In this document: piece by piece, positions 23,865-32,203 of the stretch | Layout: each line of letters opens with the position of its first letter | Numbering within the stretch: position 1 is the first letter of the stretch | The notes under the pieces: generated by a model | The model's input: only the letters and a program-made list of their open reading frames with translations | Databases searched by the model: none | Told to the model about the DNA's origin: nothing | Source of the DNA: Paraplanobispora takensis | GTDB taxonomy: Bacteria > Actinomycetota > Actinomycetes > Streptosporangiales > Streptosporangiaceae | Assembly (NCBI RefSeq): GCF_016863195.1 | Contig: NZ_BOOK01000030.1 | Span: 62,001-126,000 of the forward strand | Direction: 5' to 3' | DNA: 64,000 nucleotides | Made by a program: the position numbers and the translations under genes

Positions 23865-24593
23865 TCAGGCGGCGACCTCGTCGATGGCGGCGCGGACCGC
23901 AGGCCAGGCGCGGGAGAGCGGGTCGATGAGCTTGAAGTGCCCGACCTCGGGCAGTTCGACCAGCTTGGCGGCCGGGTTGCGCGCGGCGTAGTCGCGGCTC
24001 ATCTCCACGGGCACGACACGGTCCCCGGCGCCGTGCACCAGCACCAGGGCGCCGTCTCCGCGCCAGGGCAGGCGCATGGTGTCCACCTCGGGCAACAGCT
24101 CGGTACGGCCGCCGACCAGCGCCGCGGCGGCTCCTGCGCCGAGGCCGTCGGCGTGCGTCCTGCCCACGTCCGACAGGGCGGCCAGGGCCACCACGCCGGC
24201 GATCCCGCCGCCCGAGCAGCCGTGCCGGAGCGCGAGGTGGCCGCCGGCCGAGTGGCCCGCCAGGACGACGGGGCCGCGGGCGGGCGCCTCGGCCAGGACC
24301 GCGGCGACGGCGGCGGCGACGTCGTCGAACGTGCCGGGATGGCCGCCGCCCTCGTGGCCGATGCGGCGGTACTCGACGGAGCAGACCGTGTAGCCGCCGG
24401 CGGCCAGGGCGTCGGCCATGGGGCGGACGTGGAGGCGGTCGTACTCGGCGCGCCAGAACCCGCCGTGCACGAGGATGACGACCCCGCGCCCCCCTCCCTC
24501 CAGCAGGTCGACGACCTGCTCGGGGTGGGGTCCGTAGCGGATGACCCGATCCGGCGTTCTGACGTGGCGTGACAGCAGCTCGTGGTAAGGCAT
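23865..24593 (-). CDS. Alpha/beta hydrolase, probable kynurenine formamidase
   Basis: The 242-residue protein has the oxyanion motif VILVHGGFWRAEYDR, the nucleophile elbow LAGHSAGGHLALRHG (S115), Asp in VHGAGDRVVPVEMS and His in LPEVGHFKLIDP. HGGFW with GHSAGGH is the usual pattern of arylformamidases, which convert N-formylkynurenine to kynurenine. Its position just upstream of the kynurenine operon, on the same strand, completes the tryptophan-to-anthranilate route. A general esterase is the alternative. The start at 24593 (MPYHELL) is chosen because the longer frame upstream is Pro/Arg-rich and lies in a repeat region. Confidence 0.78.
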   Translation of the reverse strand: MPYHELLSRHVRTPDRVIRYGPHPEQVVDLLEGGGRGVVILVHGGFWRAEYDRLHVRPMADALAAGGYTVCSVEYRRIGHEGGGHPGTFDDVAAAVAAVLAEAPARGPVVLAGHSAGGHLALRHGCSGGGIAGVVALAALSDVGRTHADGLGAGAAAALVGGRTELLPEVDTMRLPWRGDGALVLVHGAGDRVVPVEMSRDYAARNPAAKLVELPEVGHFKLIDPLSRAWPAVRAAIDEVAA

Positions 24594-24748
24594 GCGCGGG
24601 CCCGTGAAGGTCGGCGGCCGTCGCCCGTGACCACCGCCGGCGGAGGTGCCCGCGGGCGTCATCGGGCGGACGGCCGGTGATGACGGGTGGCCATGAGGCG
24701 ACGGCCTCGGTGTCCGGGGAAGGGACGTACGCGATTCCCTGGCGCGAT

Positions 24749-24784
24749 TCCCGGGCGCGGTCCCGGGCGCGGTCCCGGGCGCGG
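24749..24784. repeat. Three tandem copies of a 12-bp GC unit
   Basis: TCCCGGGCGCGG is repeated three times immediately beyond the stop of the Eis-like gene. It fills the end of the 191-bp gap before the formamidase gene. Each unit contains CCCGGG and could fold; a role in termination is possible. Confidence 0.8.
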
Positions 24785-26023
24785 TCAGAACAGTTCGAAG
24801 GCGTACGGCGAGGTGTGCCACCTGAACGCGGTCGAGGCCGCGGCGAGCGCGCCGGGCCGTACCTCCTTGACCTGGCCCGTCTGGACCAGCGCCGACAGCG
24901 AGGTGCCGCCCATGTAGACCGCGCCGAGCGCGCGGACGTCGAGCCACAGCTCGGGCTGCTCCGAGGTGGGCGTGCAGGTGGCCGACTCCGGCGAGCCGGT
25001 CAGCCGGTAGGTGCCCGAGTTCTCCGGCATGAACTCGTCGGTGACCTCGATCACGACGTCGATCGACGTCGCGTACCTCCGGGCGGCCAGCGCCTTGGGC
25101 ACGTCGACCACGCGGATCCACAGCGCGTCGCACAGGTGCGCGTCGAGCTGGCGCGGCTCGCCGACCCAGTGGAACAGGGGCTCGTCGACGCCGACCGCCC
25201 AGGTCGAGGCGGAGCGGGTGAGGTCGACGGACAGCAGGAAACGCCACAGCGCCCGGTAGGCCTCGGGGGTGGTCGAGACCTGCTCCACCACCACGACGTC
25301 GCCGATGGGGCCGTTGGCGGTCCAGTTGCCCCTGACCCGCCACAGGGCGTAGCCGTCGATGCCGTCGTCGCCCTCGTGCACCACGACGCGCAGCGCCGAG
25401 GCGCCCTGGCGGGCCGCCATGTGGTCGGACAGCCGGTAGTCCCAGTGCTCGGCGGTGCGCTCGGACCAGCCGGGACGGTCGGCGTAGACCTGGTCGTACA
25501 CCTTGACCAGCGCGTCGCGCAGGTCGGCGACCGTGCCCGCGACGATCCTGCCGGGCTCCTCGCCCTTGGGCACGGTGACCTCGCGGGCGTTGACGTTGAG
25601 CCCGAGCCTGCGCACGGCCAGGCCGTAGCCGAAGCGGCCGTAGATGCGGCCCTCGCTGGCCCAGCAGAGCGTGATGGGCTCGCCGAGCGCCCGCGCGTCC
25701 TCGAAGTGCCTGCGCATCAGGCGGGTGAGGATGCCCTGGCGGCGCACGGTGGCCGAGACCGCGCCGCGGCAGCCGTGCGCGGCGGGCACCACGGCTCCGG
25801 GGACGGCGATCTGGCGGGTGTTGGCGCCGAGCGTGCCGACGACGCGGTCACCTGCGCGCACGATCAGCGAGCGCTCCGGCTCGAACAGCGGGCGCTCCGC
25901 CTCCAGACTCTGCGGATCGCCGTCGATGTTGATACCGGCGGAGAACATCGCATAAATGTCCTCCCAATCCTCTCGGGTAGGAACCTCGATCGTCACTTCG
26001 TCGTTCTGACCAGCCACAGCCAT
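24785..26023 (-). CDS. Eis-like GNAT N-acetyltransferase
   Basis: The 412-residue protein has the Eis architecture: an N-terminal GNAT region (GTLGANTRQIAVPGAVVPAAHGCRGAVSATVRRQGILTRLMRRH with the acetyl-CoA-binding V-x-x-x-x-R-R-x-G-I/L turn), a second GNAT-like region and an SCP2-like C-terminal domain ending in AFELF. The C-terminal Phe carboxylate is the general base in Eis enzymes. Eis proteins acetylate amines on aminoglycosides and other polyamines, so self-resistance or N-acetylation of an aminosugar product are both plausible. GGAGG lies eight bases before the start at 26023. Confidence 0.83.
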   Translation of the reverse strand: MAVAGQNDEVTIEVPTREDWEDIYAMFSAGINIDGDPQSLEAERPLFEPERSLIVRAGDRVVGTLGANTRQIAVPGAVVPAAHGCRGAVSATVRRQGILTRLMRRHFEDARALGEPITLCWASEGRIYGRFGYGLAVRRLGLNVNAREVTVPKGEEPGRIVAGTVADLRDALVKVYDQVYADRPGWSERTAEHWDYRLSDHMAARQGASALRVVVHEGDDGIDGYALWRVRGNWTANGPIGDVVVVEQVSTTPEAYRALWRFLLSVDLTRSASTWAVGVDEPLFHWVGEPRQLDAHLCDALWIRVVDVPKALAARRYATSIDVVIEVTDEFMPENSGTYRLTGSPESATCTPTSEQPELWLDVRALGAVYMGGTSLSALVQTGQVKEVRPGALAAASTAFRWHTSPYAFELF

Positions 26024-26081
26024 GACCAAAGCCTCCGGATTGTCGATGCTTTCGTATCGTGACCTGGCCGCGTACCGTGAA

Positions 26082-26155
26082 TCACCTTTTGAATTGCGCA
26101 GCGCCCCTTCCGGTGTGCGCTGCGCCACTGTCGGGAAAAGCATGCTGGGAGAAGC
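26082..26155. promoter_or_regulatory. Degenerate paired regulatory half-sites
   Basis: On the minus strand 26082-26097 reads GCAATTCAAAAGGTGA toward the Eis-like gene, 59 bp from its start. On the plus strand 26140-26155 reads GCATGCTGGGAGAAGC toward the hydrolase gene. Both deviate from the consensus at two or more positions, so this is a weaker member of the set. Confidence 0.4.
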
Positions 26156-26240
26156 CCGGCTGCGATGCTTACGGCATCGTGATGTGACGTGTGCCCGGCA
26201 TCCGATCCGGATGGAATGCCTTCAGCGAAGGGGAGAACAC

Positions 26241-27026
26241 ATGGATGTGAAGTCAGCGGACGGCACCACCATCGCCTACGACCGGTCGGGTTCCGGTCCG
26301 GCCGTGGTGCTGGTCCAGGGAGGGTTCAGCGACCGCACGCACCCGATCTGGGCCGGGCTGGCGGCCGCGCTGTCGGATGAGTTCACGGTCTACAACTACG
26401 ACCGGCGGGGACGGGGCGGCAGCTCCGACAACGAGTCCTACGAGGTGGAGCGCGAGATCGAGGACCTGGCCGCGGTCATCGAGGCGGCCGGGGGCTCGGC
26501 GGCGGTGTTCGGCGGATCGTCGGGCGGCGCGCTGGCGCTGCGGGCGGCCGCGGCCGGTCTGCCCATCACCAAGCTGGCGGTGTACGAGCCGCCGTTCATC
26601 GTCGACGAGTCCAGGGCGCCGATCCCCGAGGACTTCCGCGAGCAGCTCGCCACGCTCGTGGCCGAGGGCAAGCGGGGCGAGGTCGTCGAGCGCTTCATGG
26701 TCGAGGCGGCCGAGGTGCCCGCCGAGATGGTCGGGCCGATGAAGGAGTCCCCCTACTGGGAGGGGATGACGGCGGTGGCGCACACGCTGGTGTACGAGGC
26801 CGCGGTGTGCGGGCCGGGCAACAAGCTGCCGGCCGGGGAACTCGGCAAGATCACGGCACCGACGCTGGCCCTGTCGGGCGGCAACAGCGGCGCCTGGATG
26901 CAGAGCGCGGGCAAGGCGGTGGCCGAGACGGTGCCGAACGGTGAGTTCAAGGTGCTGGAGGGCCACGGCCACGACATCGCCCCCGAGGCGCTGGCGCCGC
27001 CGCTGGCCGAGTACTTCCGCGGCTGA
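26241..27026 (+). CDS. Alpha/beta hydrolase
   Basis: The 261-residue protein has VVLVQGGFSDRTHPIWAGLA, NYDRRGRGGSS, the nucleophile elbow FGGSSGGALALRAA and a late GHGHDIAPEAL His. It is a soluble alpha/beta-hydrolase of the general esterase/lipase-like group. Substrate unknown; a hydrolytic or editing role in the cluster is possible. The ATG at 26241 follows GGGGAG. The final 20 bp of the gene, including the stop codon, are duplicated in tandem right after it. It is divergent from the Eis-like gene. Confidence 0.8.
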   Translation: MDVKSADGTTIAYDRSGSGPAVVLVQGGFSDRTHPIWAGLAAALSDEFTVYNYDRRGRGGSSDNESYEVEREIEDLAAVIEAAGGSAAVFGGSSGGALALRAAAAGLPITKLAVYEPPFIVDESRAPIPEDFREQLATLVAEGKRGEVVERFMVEAAEVPAEMVGPMKESPYWEGMTAVAHTLVYEAAVCGPGNKLPAGELGKITAPTLALSGGNSGAWMQSAGKAVAETVPNGEFKVLEGHGHDIAPEALAPPLAEYFRG

Positions 27027-27046
27027 CCGAGTACTTCCGCGGCTGA
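27007..27046. repeat. 20-bp tandem duplication spanning a stop codon
   Basis: CCGAGTACTTCCGCGGCTGA occurs twice without change at 27007-27026 and 27027-27046. The first copy ends the hydrolase gene, so the duplication is silent for the protein. A second duplicated segment, a 20-bp unit (CGCGTGCAGGCCCCGGAGCG) with 22-bp period, follows at 27133-27174. Confidence 0.9.
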
Positions 27047-27204
27047 TCCAGGCGGACGACGTCCGCACCGCTCCTCCGGGGCAGCTCTCCCCGGGGGAGC
27101 TTCGCCGTTCCCGGAGTGCCCGTGCCGTCCATCGCGTGCAGGCCCCGGAGCGACCGCGTGCAGGCCCCGGAGCGGCAGCCCGGAGCACACGGGACGCACC
27201 GATC

Positions 27205-27238
27205 GGGCGGCCGGCGAGGTCGCCCTCGCCGGCCGCCC
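27205..27238. terminator. Bidirectional terminator between hydrolase and condensation-domain genes
   Basis: GGGCGGCCGGCGAGG and CCTCGCCGGCCGCCC form a perfect 15-bp stem around TCGC. It lies between convergent genes. Confidence 0.8.
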
Positions 27239-27253
27239 GGGGCCGGTCCCGTC

Positions 27254-28588
27254 TCAGGCCCGCAGCGGCCCGTGCGGGTCGGAGGTCAGTTCCTTCAGCA
27301 GGGCGCCGAAGTCCTCGATCATCCTGTCGACCGTCTGCTCGGCGTACAGGTTGGTGTTGAAGGCGAACGAGCCCACGATGTCGCCGGTGGAGTCGATCTC
27401 CAGGTGCCACATGCCGCCGTCGGGCACGTCGCCGCCGTCCCACTGCGACAGCCGCCTGCGGTGGATGACCTCGTACGCCAGCCCGCCCACGCGCCCGCGC
27501 TCGCCGCCGGGCGGCGACTTGAAGACCTGGAAGGCGACCACGGCGCAGTCGTCCTTGGTCACCGGGGTCATCAGCTCGGGCGCGACGCCGAGGATCTGCC
27601 CGAACGGCAGGTCGTTGGCGTAGGCCTCGACGCAGGTCTGCCGGGTGCGGGCGATGACGTCCCGGAAGGTGCGGCAGTCCTCCAGGTCCACCCGGAACGG
27701 CAGGTAGTTGAAGAACGACCCGACGGTCTCGTGGAAGCGGGAGGGCCCGCGTCCCGAGGAGAAGCTCGGCACGACGACGTCGGCGGTGCCCTCGCGCCGG
27801 CTCAGGTAGACCGCGTAGGCGGCGAGCAGCACCATGAACGGCGAGCTGCGCGTCTCCTTCACGATGTCCCTGACGGCCCCGGTCAGCGTGCCGGGCAGGC
27901 TGAAGCGCCGCCAGGCCGTGGTCTTGGGCAGGCCGGCCGAGCGCAGGTGGTCGGTCCCGGTGCCCAGGACCTGCGCGCCCGCCAGCTTCTCGCGCCAGTA
28001 CGCCAGCGCCTTGTCGTTGCCCTCCCCGCCGGCGCCCGCGCGCTCCCAGTCCACGTAGTCGCGGTACTGCGACACCTCGGGCAGGGCCGGCGGCCGGTGA
28101 CCGGTGCGCACGGCGTACCCGTGCGCCACGTCCCGCATGATCAGCCGGATCGACCACTCGTCGACGGCGGTGTGGTGGGCGACCAGGCCCAGCACCGCGT
28201 CCTCGTCGTCGAAGCGGCCGAGCACCGCGCGGATCAGCGGCAGCTCCCTGATCGGGAACGGCTCCGCCTCGGCGTCGTTGAGCAGTTCCTCCGCGCGCCG
28301 GTCCCGGTCGTCGCCGGGCAGGTCGCGCACGGTGAGCCGGACCTTGCCGGGCGGATGGACGGCCTGGTGGCCGTCGCCGTCGCGGACGATCTCGGTGCGC
28401 AGCGCCTCGTGCCGCGCCACGACCTCGTCCAGCGTCTCCTGCAGCACCGCCGGGTCGAGGGACCCGGTCAGCCGGTAGCCGCAGACGATGATGTAGCGGG
28501 GGCCGAAGGGGCCCGTCTGGTCGCCCTGGTCCCAGGCCCGCAGGAACCCCTGGTTCCAGGAGAGCGGAAGCAGCTCGGTGACGCTCAC
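27254..28588 (-). CDS. Free-standing NRPS condensation-domain protein
   Basis: The 444-residue protein is a single condensation domain: LLPLSWNQGFLRAWDQGDQ at the start, RHEALRTEIV, and the catalytic HHTAVDEWS (H138, H139, D143, the HHxxxD motif), then YWREKLAGAQ and QTVDRMIEDFGALLKEL. It can form an amide or ester between carrier-bound units. It begins with a GTG that overlaps the stop of the FAD oxidoreductase gene as GTGA. With the discrete A-PCP protein and free carrier protein it forms a dissociated NRPS. A likely job is joining the aromatic acyl unit to an amino acid. Confidence 0.88.
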   Translation of the reverse strand: MSVTELLPLSWNQGFLRAWDQGDQTGPFGPRYIIVCGYRLTGSLDPAVLQETLDEVVARHEALRTEIVRDGDGHQAVHPPGKVRLTVRDLPGDDRDRRAEELLNDAEAEPFPIRELPLIRAVLGRFDDEDAVLGLVAHHTAVDEWSIRLIMRDVAHGYAVRTGHRPPALPEVSQYRDYVDWERAGAGGEGNDKALAYWREKLAGAQVLGTGTDHLRSAGLPKTTAWRRFSLPGTLTGAVRDIVKETRSSPFMVLLAAYAVYLSRREGTADVVVPSFSSGRGPSRFHETVGSFFNYLPFRVDLEDCRTFRDVIARTRQTCVEAYANDLPFGQILGVAPELMTPVTKDDCAVVAFQVFKSPPGGERGRVGGLAYEVIHRRRLSQWDGGDVPDGGMWHLEIDSTGDIVGSFAFNTNLYAEQTVDRMIEDFGALLKELTSDPHGPLRA

Positions 28589-29991
28589 GGCTTCGCACTC
28601 CTCGCCAGGGTCCGGTCGTTCTGGGCCGGCTGATGCTTCGACCGCGCGGGCGTGCCGACCCAGGGCAGCGCGTTCCACAGGATCCTGGCCAGCATCGGCG
28701 GCTTCATGAGCTCCTCGGGCCCGTCGATGAGGCCCGCGCCGCGCATGTAGGCCCCCGCCACGACGGGGTCCTTGGTGGCCGCCTGCTGCACGAGGCCGAG
28801 GAAGGCCCCGGCCACCCGGACGGCGGGACCGCGCTCGCCCTCCACTCCGGGGAAGCCCATGTCGACCGTGTGCGTCATCTCCCACGGCTGGTTGATGGCG
28901 CTGCCGGCCAGGTCGGCGAAGTACTGCAGGGGGTCGGGCAGCGCACCGGTGTGCAGGTGCTGGCGGATGACCAGGGCGGACAGCGCGGCCACGGTCATGC
29001 CCTGCGCGTAGACGGGGTTGAAGCAGCACACCGCGTCGCCGGTCACCAGCAGGCCGTCGGGGAAGCGCGTCATCTTCTCGTAGCGGCGCCGCAGCGTCGT
29101 CGGGAAGCGGAAGGCGACGGGCTCGTCCAGCGGCTCGGCGTTCTGCACGGCGTCATAGATGTCGGGCGTGGCCAGCGTCTTCAGCCACGCGTACAGGCCC
29201 TCCTGGTCGGTGGGCGGATGGTCGCCGAGGATGCCGTACGTGGTCAGCTCGACGCGGTCACCGTCGGTCTTGGTGAAGATGGCGCCGCGCGGAAGGTCCT
29301 TGTTGGCGACCGGGTTGATCGACAGATCGCCGTGGTAGGGGTCCTCCTTCAGGCGGTAGTGCTGCGTGACGTACCCGAGGCCGATCTTCGTGCGCTCCTC
29401 CTCGACCCGCGGGTAGCCCTCGGCCTCCAGCCAGATCGGCGTGCGGGAGCCGCGCCCGGTGGCGTCGACCACCAGGTCGGCGGAGAGCACCTGCGGCTCG
29501 CCCTCGCCGTCGAGCGGCTGCACCTTGGCGCCGGTGACCCGGCTGCCGTCGGGGCTGAACTCCAGGCCGAGGATGTCGTGCCGCTCGGCGAAGACCACGC
29601 CGGGCAGGACCCTGGTCCGCTCCCTGATGTGGTGCTCCAGCTTGGGGCGGCTGGCCGCCACGCAGACCAGGCCCGCGTGCTGACGCTGGAGAGGCTTGCC
29701 GTTGAAATACCAGCGCACGTCACCGGCCAGGTCGCCGGTCGGCACGCCGTCGGCGAACAACCCCTCGGTGATGCCCGGATACAGTTCCTCCATGACCTGC
29801 TGGCCGCGGGCCAGCAGACCGTTGATGTGCCGGCTCTGCGGGCATCCCCGCCGCGGGCCCTGCACACCGATCAACTCGTCGCGGTCGACGATGACCACCT
29901 CGTCGTAGGCGTCGGAGAGCACTCTGGCGGCGAAAAGCCCCGCGAGACTGCCGCCGAGCACCACCGCGCGGGTCTTTGACACATCACCCAT
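28585..29991 (-). CDS. FAD-dependent oxidoreductase (hydroxylase/epoxidase-like)
   Basis: The 468-residue protein opens with a dinucleotide-binding fold (AVVLGGSLAGLFAARVLSDAYDEVVIVDRD), followed by RGCPQSRHINGLLARGQQVMEELYPGI, DATGRGSRTPIWLEAEGYP, and the second FAD motif LLVTGDAVCCFNPVYAQGMTVAALSAL. This matches a family of flavin oxidoreductases common in actinomycete clusters that includes hydroxylases and epoxidases. It is translationally coupled to the condensation-domain gene. A paired regulatory element lies upstream, shared with the divergent SDR gene. Substrate cannot be read from sequence; a classical kynurenine 3-hydroxylase is not a close match. Confidence 0.83.
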   Translation of the reverse strand: MGDVSKTRAVVLGGSLAGLFAARVLSDAYDEVVIVDRDELIGVQGPRRGCPQSRHINGLLARGQQVMEELYPGITEGLFADGVPTGDLAGDVRWYFNGKPLQRQHAGLVCVAASRPKLEHHIRERTRVLPGVVFAERHDILGLEFSPDGSRVTGAKVQPLDGEGEPQVLSADLVVDATGRGSRTPIWLEAEGYPRVEEERTKIGLGYVTQHYRLKEDPYHGDLSINPVANKDLPRGAIFTKTDGDRVELTTYGILGDHPPTDQEGLYAWLKTLATPDIYDAVQNAEPLDEPVAFRFPTTLRRRYEKMTRFPDGLLVTGDAVCCFNPVYAQGMTVAALSALVIRQHLHTGALPDPLQYFADLAGSAINQPWEMTHTVDMGFPGVEGERGPAVRVAGAFLGLVQQAATKDPVVAGAYMRGAGLIDGPEELMKPPMLARILWNALPWVGTPARSKHQPAQNDRTLARSAKP

Positions 29992-30050
29992 CGGATCGCC
30001 TCCTGCGCGCTTTAGCGTTCACCACAGGGTCACACCGGAGGCGATGCGCA

Positions 30051-30097
30051 ACATCTTCTGAATTGCTGGCCGCAGGGCAGCGCAATTCTTCGGAAAT
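30051..30097. promoter_or_regulatory. Cluster regulatory half-site with a weak partner
   Basis: On the minus strand 30051-30066 reads GCAATTCAGAAGATGT toward the FAD oxidoreductase gene, 60 bp from its start. On the plus strand 30082-30097 keeps GCAAT but its second half (CGGAAAT) is poor. This plus half-site lies 32 bp before the SDR start. Confidence 0.55.
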
Positions 30098-30128
30098 TCC
30101 GCGCGGGGCGCCGTGTGATTCTGGCCCC

Positions 30129-30881
30129 ATGAACGAGTTTTCCGACAAAACGGTTCTCATCACCGGCGGCGGCAGCGGCATGGGGCTGGCCACCGCACAG
30201 CGGCTCCTCTCCGAGGGCGCGCGGGTCGTGCTCGCGGGACGCAGCCCCGAGCGCCTGGACAAGGCGGTGCGCGAGCTCGGCGCGGGCGACCGGGTGCTCG
30301 CCGTGCCCACCGACGTCTCGCGCCCCGGCGAGGTCGGCGCGCTGGTGTCGCGCATCGAGCAGGGCTTCGGCACCCTCGACGGCGTGTTCGCCAACGCGGG
30401 CGTGGCCGGCTTCTCCCGCAGCGGCGACGTCACCGAGGAGGCCTTCGACGACATCGTCGCCACCAACCTCAAGGGCGTCTACTTCACCGTCCAGCAGGCG
30501 GTGCGGCTGATGACCGGCGGCGGGTCCGTCGTCGTCAACGGCTCCTGGCTGGCGCACCGCGGTCTGGCCTTCACCTCGGTGTACGCGGCCAGCAAGGCCG
30601 GTGTGATCAACCTGGTGCGCACGCTGGCGGCCGACCTGGCGCCCGGCGGCATCCGGGTCAACGCGATCAGCCCCGGCTACATCGTCACCGAGATGTTCGA
30701 GGCCATCTCCAACACGCCGGAGGCACAGGAGGCGTGCCGGGCGCAGGTGGCGCTCGGGCGGCTCGGCACCGCCGAGGACGTGGCGGACGCGGCGGTGTTC
30801 CTGCTCTCGGCGCGCTCGTCGTACATCACCGGGCAGGAGCTGCGGGTGGACGGCGGGCTGACCACCTCCGTGCCCCTGTGA
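30129..30881 (+). CDS. Short-chain dehydrogenase/reductase
   Basis: The 250-residue protein is a classical SDR: NAD(P) site VLITGGGSGMGLATAQRL, FANAGVAG, Ser in NGSWLAHRG, and YAASKAG with the catalytic Tyr and Lys, ending with SSYITGQELRVDGGLTTSVPL. It oxidises or reduces a ketone/alcohol of an unknown intermediate. The start at 30129 (MNEFSDKTV) has no clear ribosome-binding site, and the transcript may have a very short leader. It is divergent from the FAD oxidoreductase gene and lies 132 bp before the acyltransferase gene. Confidence 0.9.
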   Translation: MNEFSDKTVLITGGGSGMGLATAQRLLSEGARVVLAGRSPERLDKAVRELGAGDRVLAVPTDVSRPGEVGALVSRIEQGFGTLDGVFANAGVAGFSRSGDVTEEAFDDIVATNLKGVYFTVQQAVRLMTGGGSVVVNGSWLAHRGLAFTSVYAASKAGVINLVRTLAADLAPGGIRVNAISPGYIVTEMFEAISNTPEAQEACRAQVALGRLGTAEDVADAAVFLLSARSSYITGQELRVDGGLTTSVPL

Positions 30882-30938
30882 GCCGTACCCCTGTGAGCCG
30901 TGCCTCCGTGCGCCGGCGAGCTGCTCATCCGTAAGTCC

Positions 30939-30954
30939 GCACGTGGCGAGATGC
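30939..30954 (+). promoter_or_regulatory. Cluster regulatory half-site before the acyltransferase-MFS-P450 operon
   Basis: GCACGTGGCGAGATGC matches the GCACG variant of the element exactly. It lies 60 bp before the GTG start of the acyltransferase gene. No convincing opposing half-site is present, in line with the upstream gene being on the same strand. Confidence 0.7.
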
Positions 30955-31013
30955 GGCGGGCAGACGGCCGCTCGAAAGATGGAGCAGGGCATTCCCATAG
31001 AAAGGAACCCACC

Positions 31014-32189
31014 GTGTCCTCCACACCCCCTGCCGTACGCGGCGATCTGCCCGCGCTGACGGGAATGCGCATCATCGCCGCGTTACTGGTTTTCCTGAGC
31101 CACGTCATCTTCCCCTTCACAATGGGAAACCACGATCCGGCGACCCCGTTCGCGGACGACGGCATCACCCAGACGCTGATGTGGCTGTTCTATCCCGGCG
31201 GTTCCATCGGGGTGTCGTTCTTCTTCATCCTGAGCGGCTTCGTGATCACGTGGTCGGCCAGGCCGGGTGACCGGATCCGCGCCTACTACCGGCGCCGCGT
31301 CGTGAAGATCATGCCGAATCACGTGGTGACGTGGGCGCTGGCCATGCTGCTGTTCGCCGGGTCGTACACGGCGCTGTGGGGCCTGCCGAACCTGTTGCTG
31401 CTCAACACCTACACCACCGACAACGGAATCTGGGGCGGCGCCAACATGCCGGCCTGGTCGCTGAGCGCGGAGATCCTGTTCTACCTGCTGTTCCCCCTGC
31501 TGATCGTTCCGATCAGGAAGATCGCCGACAGCCGCCTCTGGCTGTGGGCGGGCCTCGCCGTCGTCGGCATGGCCGTCGTGTGCCTGGTCACGCTGACCCT
31601 GGTGCCCGACGCGCCGAGGTACCCGGGCGAGGCGCTGTCGCTGCCGCAGTTCTGGTTCGTCTACCTGTTCCCGCCCGTGCGGCTCTTCGAGTTCGTGCTC
31701 GGCATGATCCTGGCCAGGATCGTCATCGCGGGCAGGTGGCCGCGCATCGGGGTGCTCCCCGTGACGGCGCTGATGGTGGCCGGCTACGCGGCCACGCTGT
31801 ACGTCCCCTGGCCCTACAGCGTCTCCCTGGTGACCGCCGTCCCCTTCGCCCTGGCCATCGGCACCTTCGCCAGGGCCAACCTCGAGGGCAGGAAGACGTT
31901 CTTCGGCACCGGGCCCATGGTCTGGCTGGGACAGATCTCCTTCGGCTTCTACCTGACCCAGTCCATCGTCCTGTACTGGCTGCGTGAGGCGGTGCTCGGC
32001 AAGGCCGAGTACGGCCCCGTGGGCGGCACCCTGCTCGTGATCGCGCTCGCCGGCGCCACCGTCGTGACCGGCTGGCTGCTCTACACGCTGGTGGAACGGC
32101 CGGCCATGAAGTACTGGAGCAAGTCCCGCAAGCCCCAGGTCAAGCAGGAGACCGTCGAACAGCCGCCCGTGGGCGCGCTGACCAACTGA
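31014..32189 (+). CDS. Membrane acyltransferase, OafA-like (acyltransferase 3 family)
   Basis: The 391-residue protein has about ten hydrophobic segments and the family start LPALTGMRIIAALLVFLSHVIFPF with the conserved His, then FFFILSGFVITWSARPGDRIRAYYRRRVVKIMPNHVV. Such enzymes O-acylate sugars or polyketides at the membrane using acyl-CoA. The GTG at 31014 is preceded by AAAGGA. It is 15 bp ahead of the MFS gene and forms an operon with the MFS and P450 genes. A second family member lies at 45309-46553, so the product may carry two acyl groups or one enzyme may act on a precursor. Confidence 0.87.
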   Translation: MSSTPPAVRGDLPALTGMRIIAALLVFLSHVIFPFTMGNHDPATPFADDGITQTLMWLFYPGGSIGVSFFFILSGFVITWSARPGDRIRAYYRRRVVKIMPNHVVTWALAMLLFAGSYTALWGLPNLLLLNTYTTDNGIWGGANMPAWSLSAEILFYLLFPLLIVPIRKIADSRLWLWAGLAVVGMAVVCLVTLTLVPDAPRYPGEALSLPQFWFVYLFPPVRLFEFVLGMILARIVIAGRWPRIGVLPVTALMVAGYAATLYVPWPYSVSLVTAVPFALAIGTFARANLEGRKTFFGTGPMVWLGQISFGFYLTQSIVLYWLREAVLGKAEYGPVGGTLLVIALAGATVVTGWLLYTLVERPAMKYWSKSRKPQVKQETVEQPPVGALTN

Positions 32190-32203
32190 AGAAAGGGAGC
32201 TCG

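Noticed and set aside
28585-29991. Kynurenine 3-monooxygenase
   Set aside because: The protein is FAD-dependent, but its motifs match a different oxidoreductase family and it lies outside the kynurenine operon.
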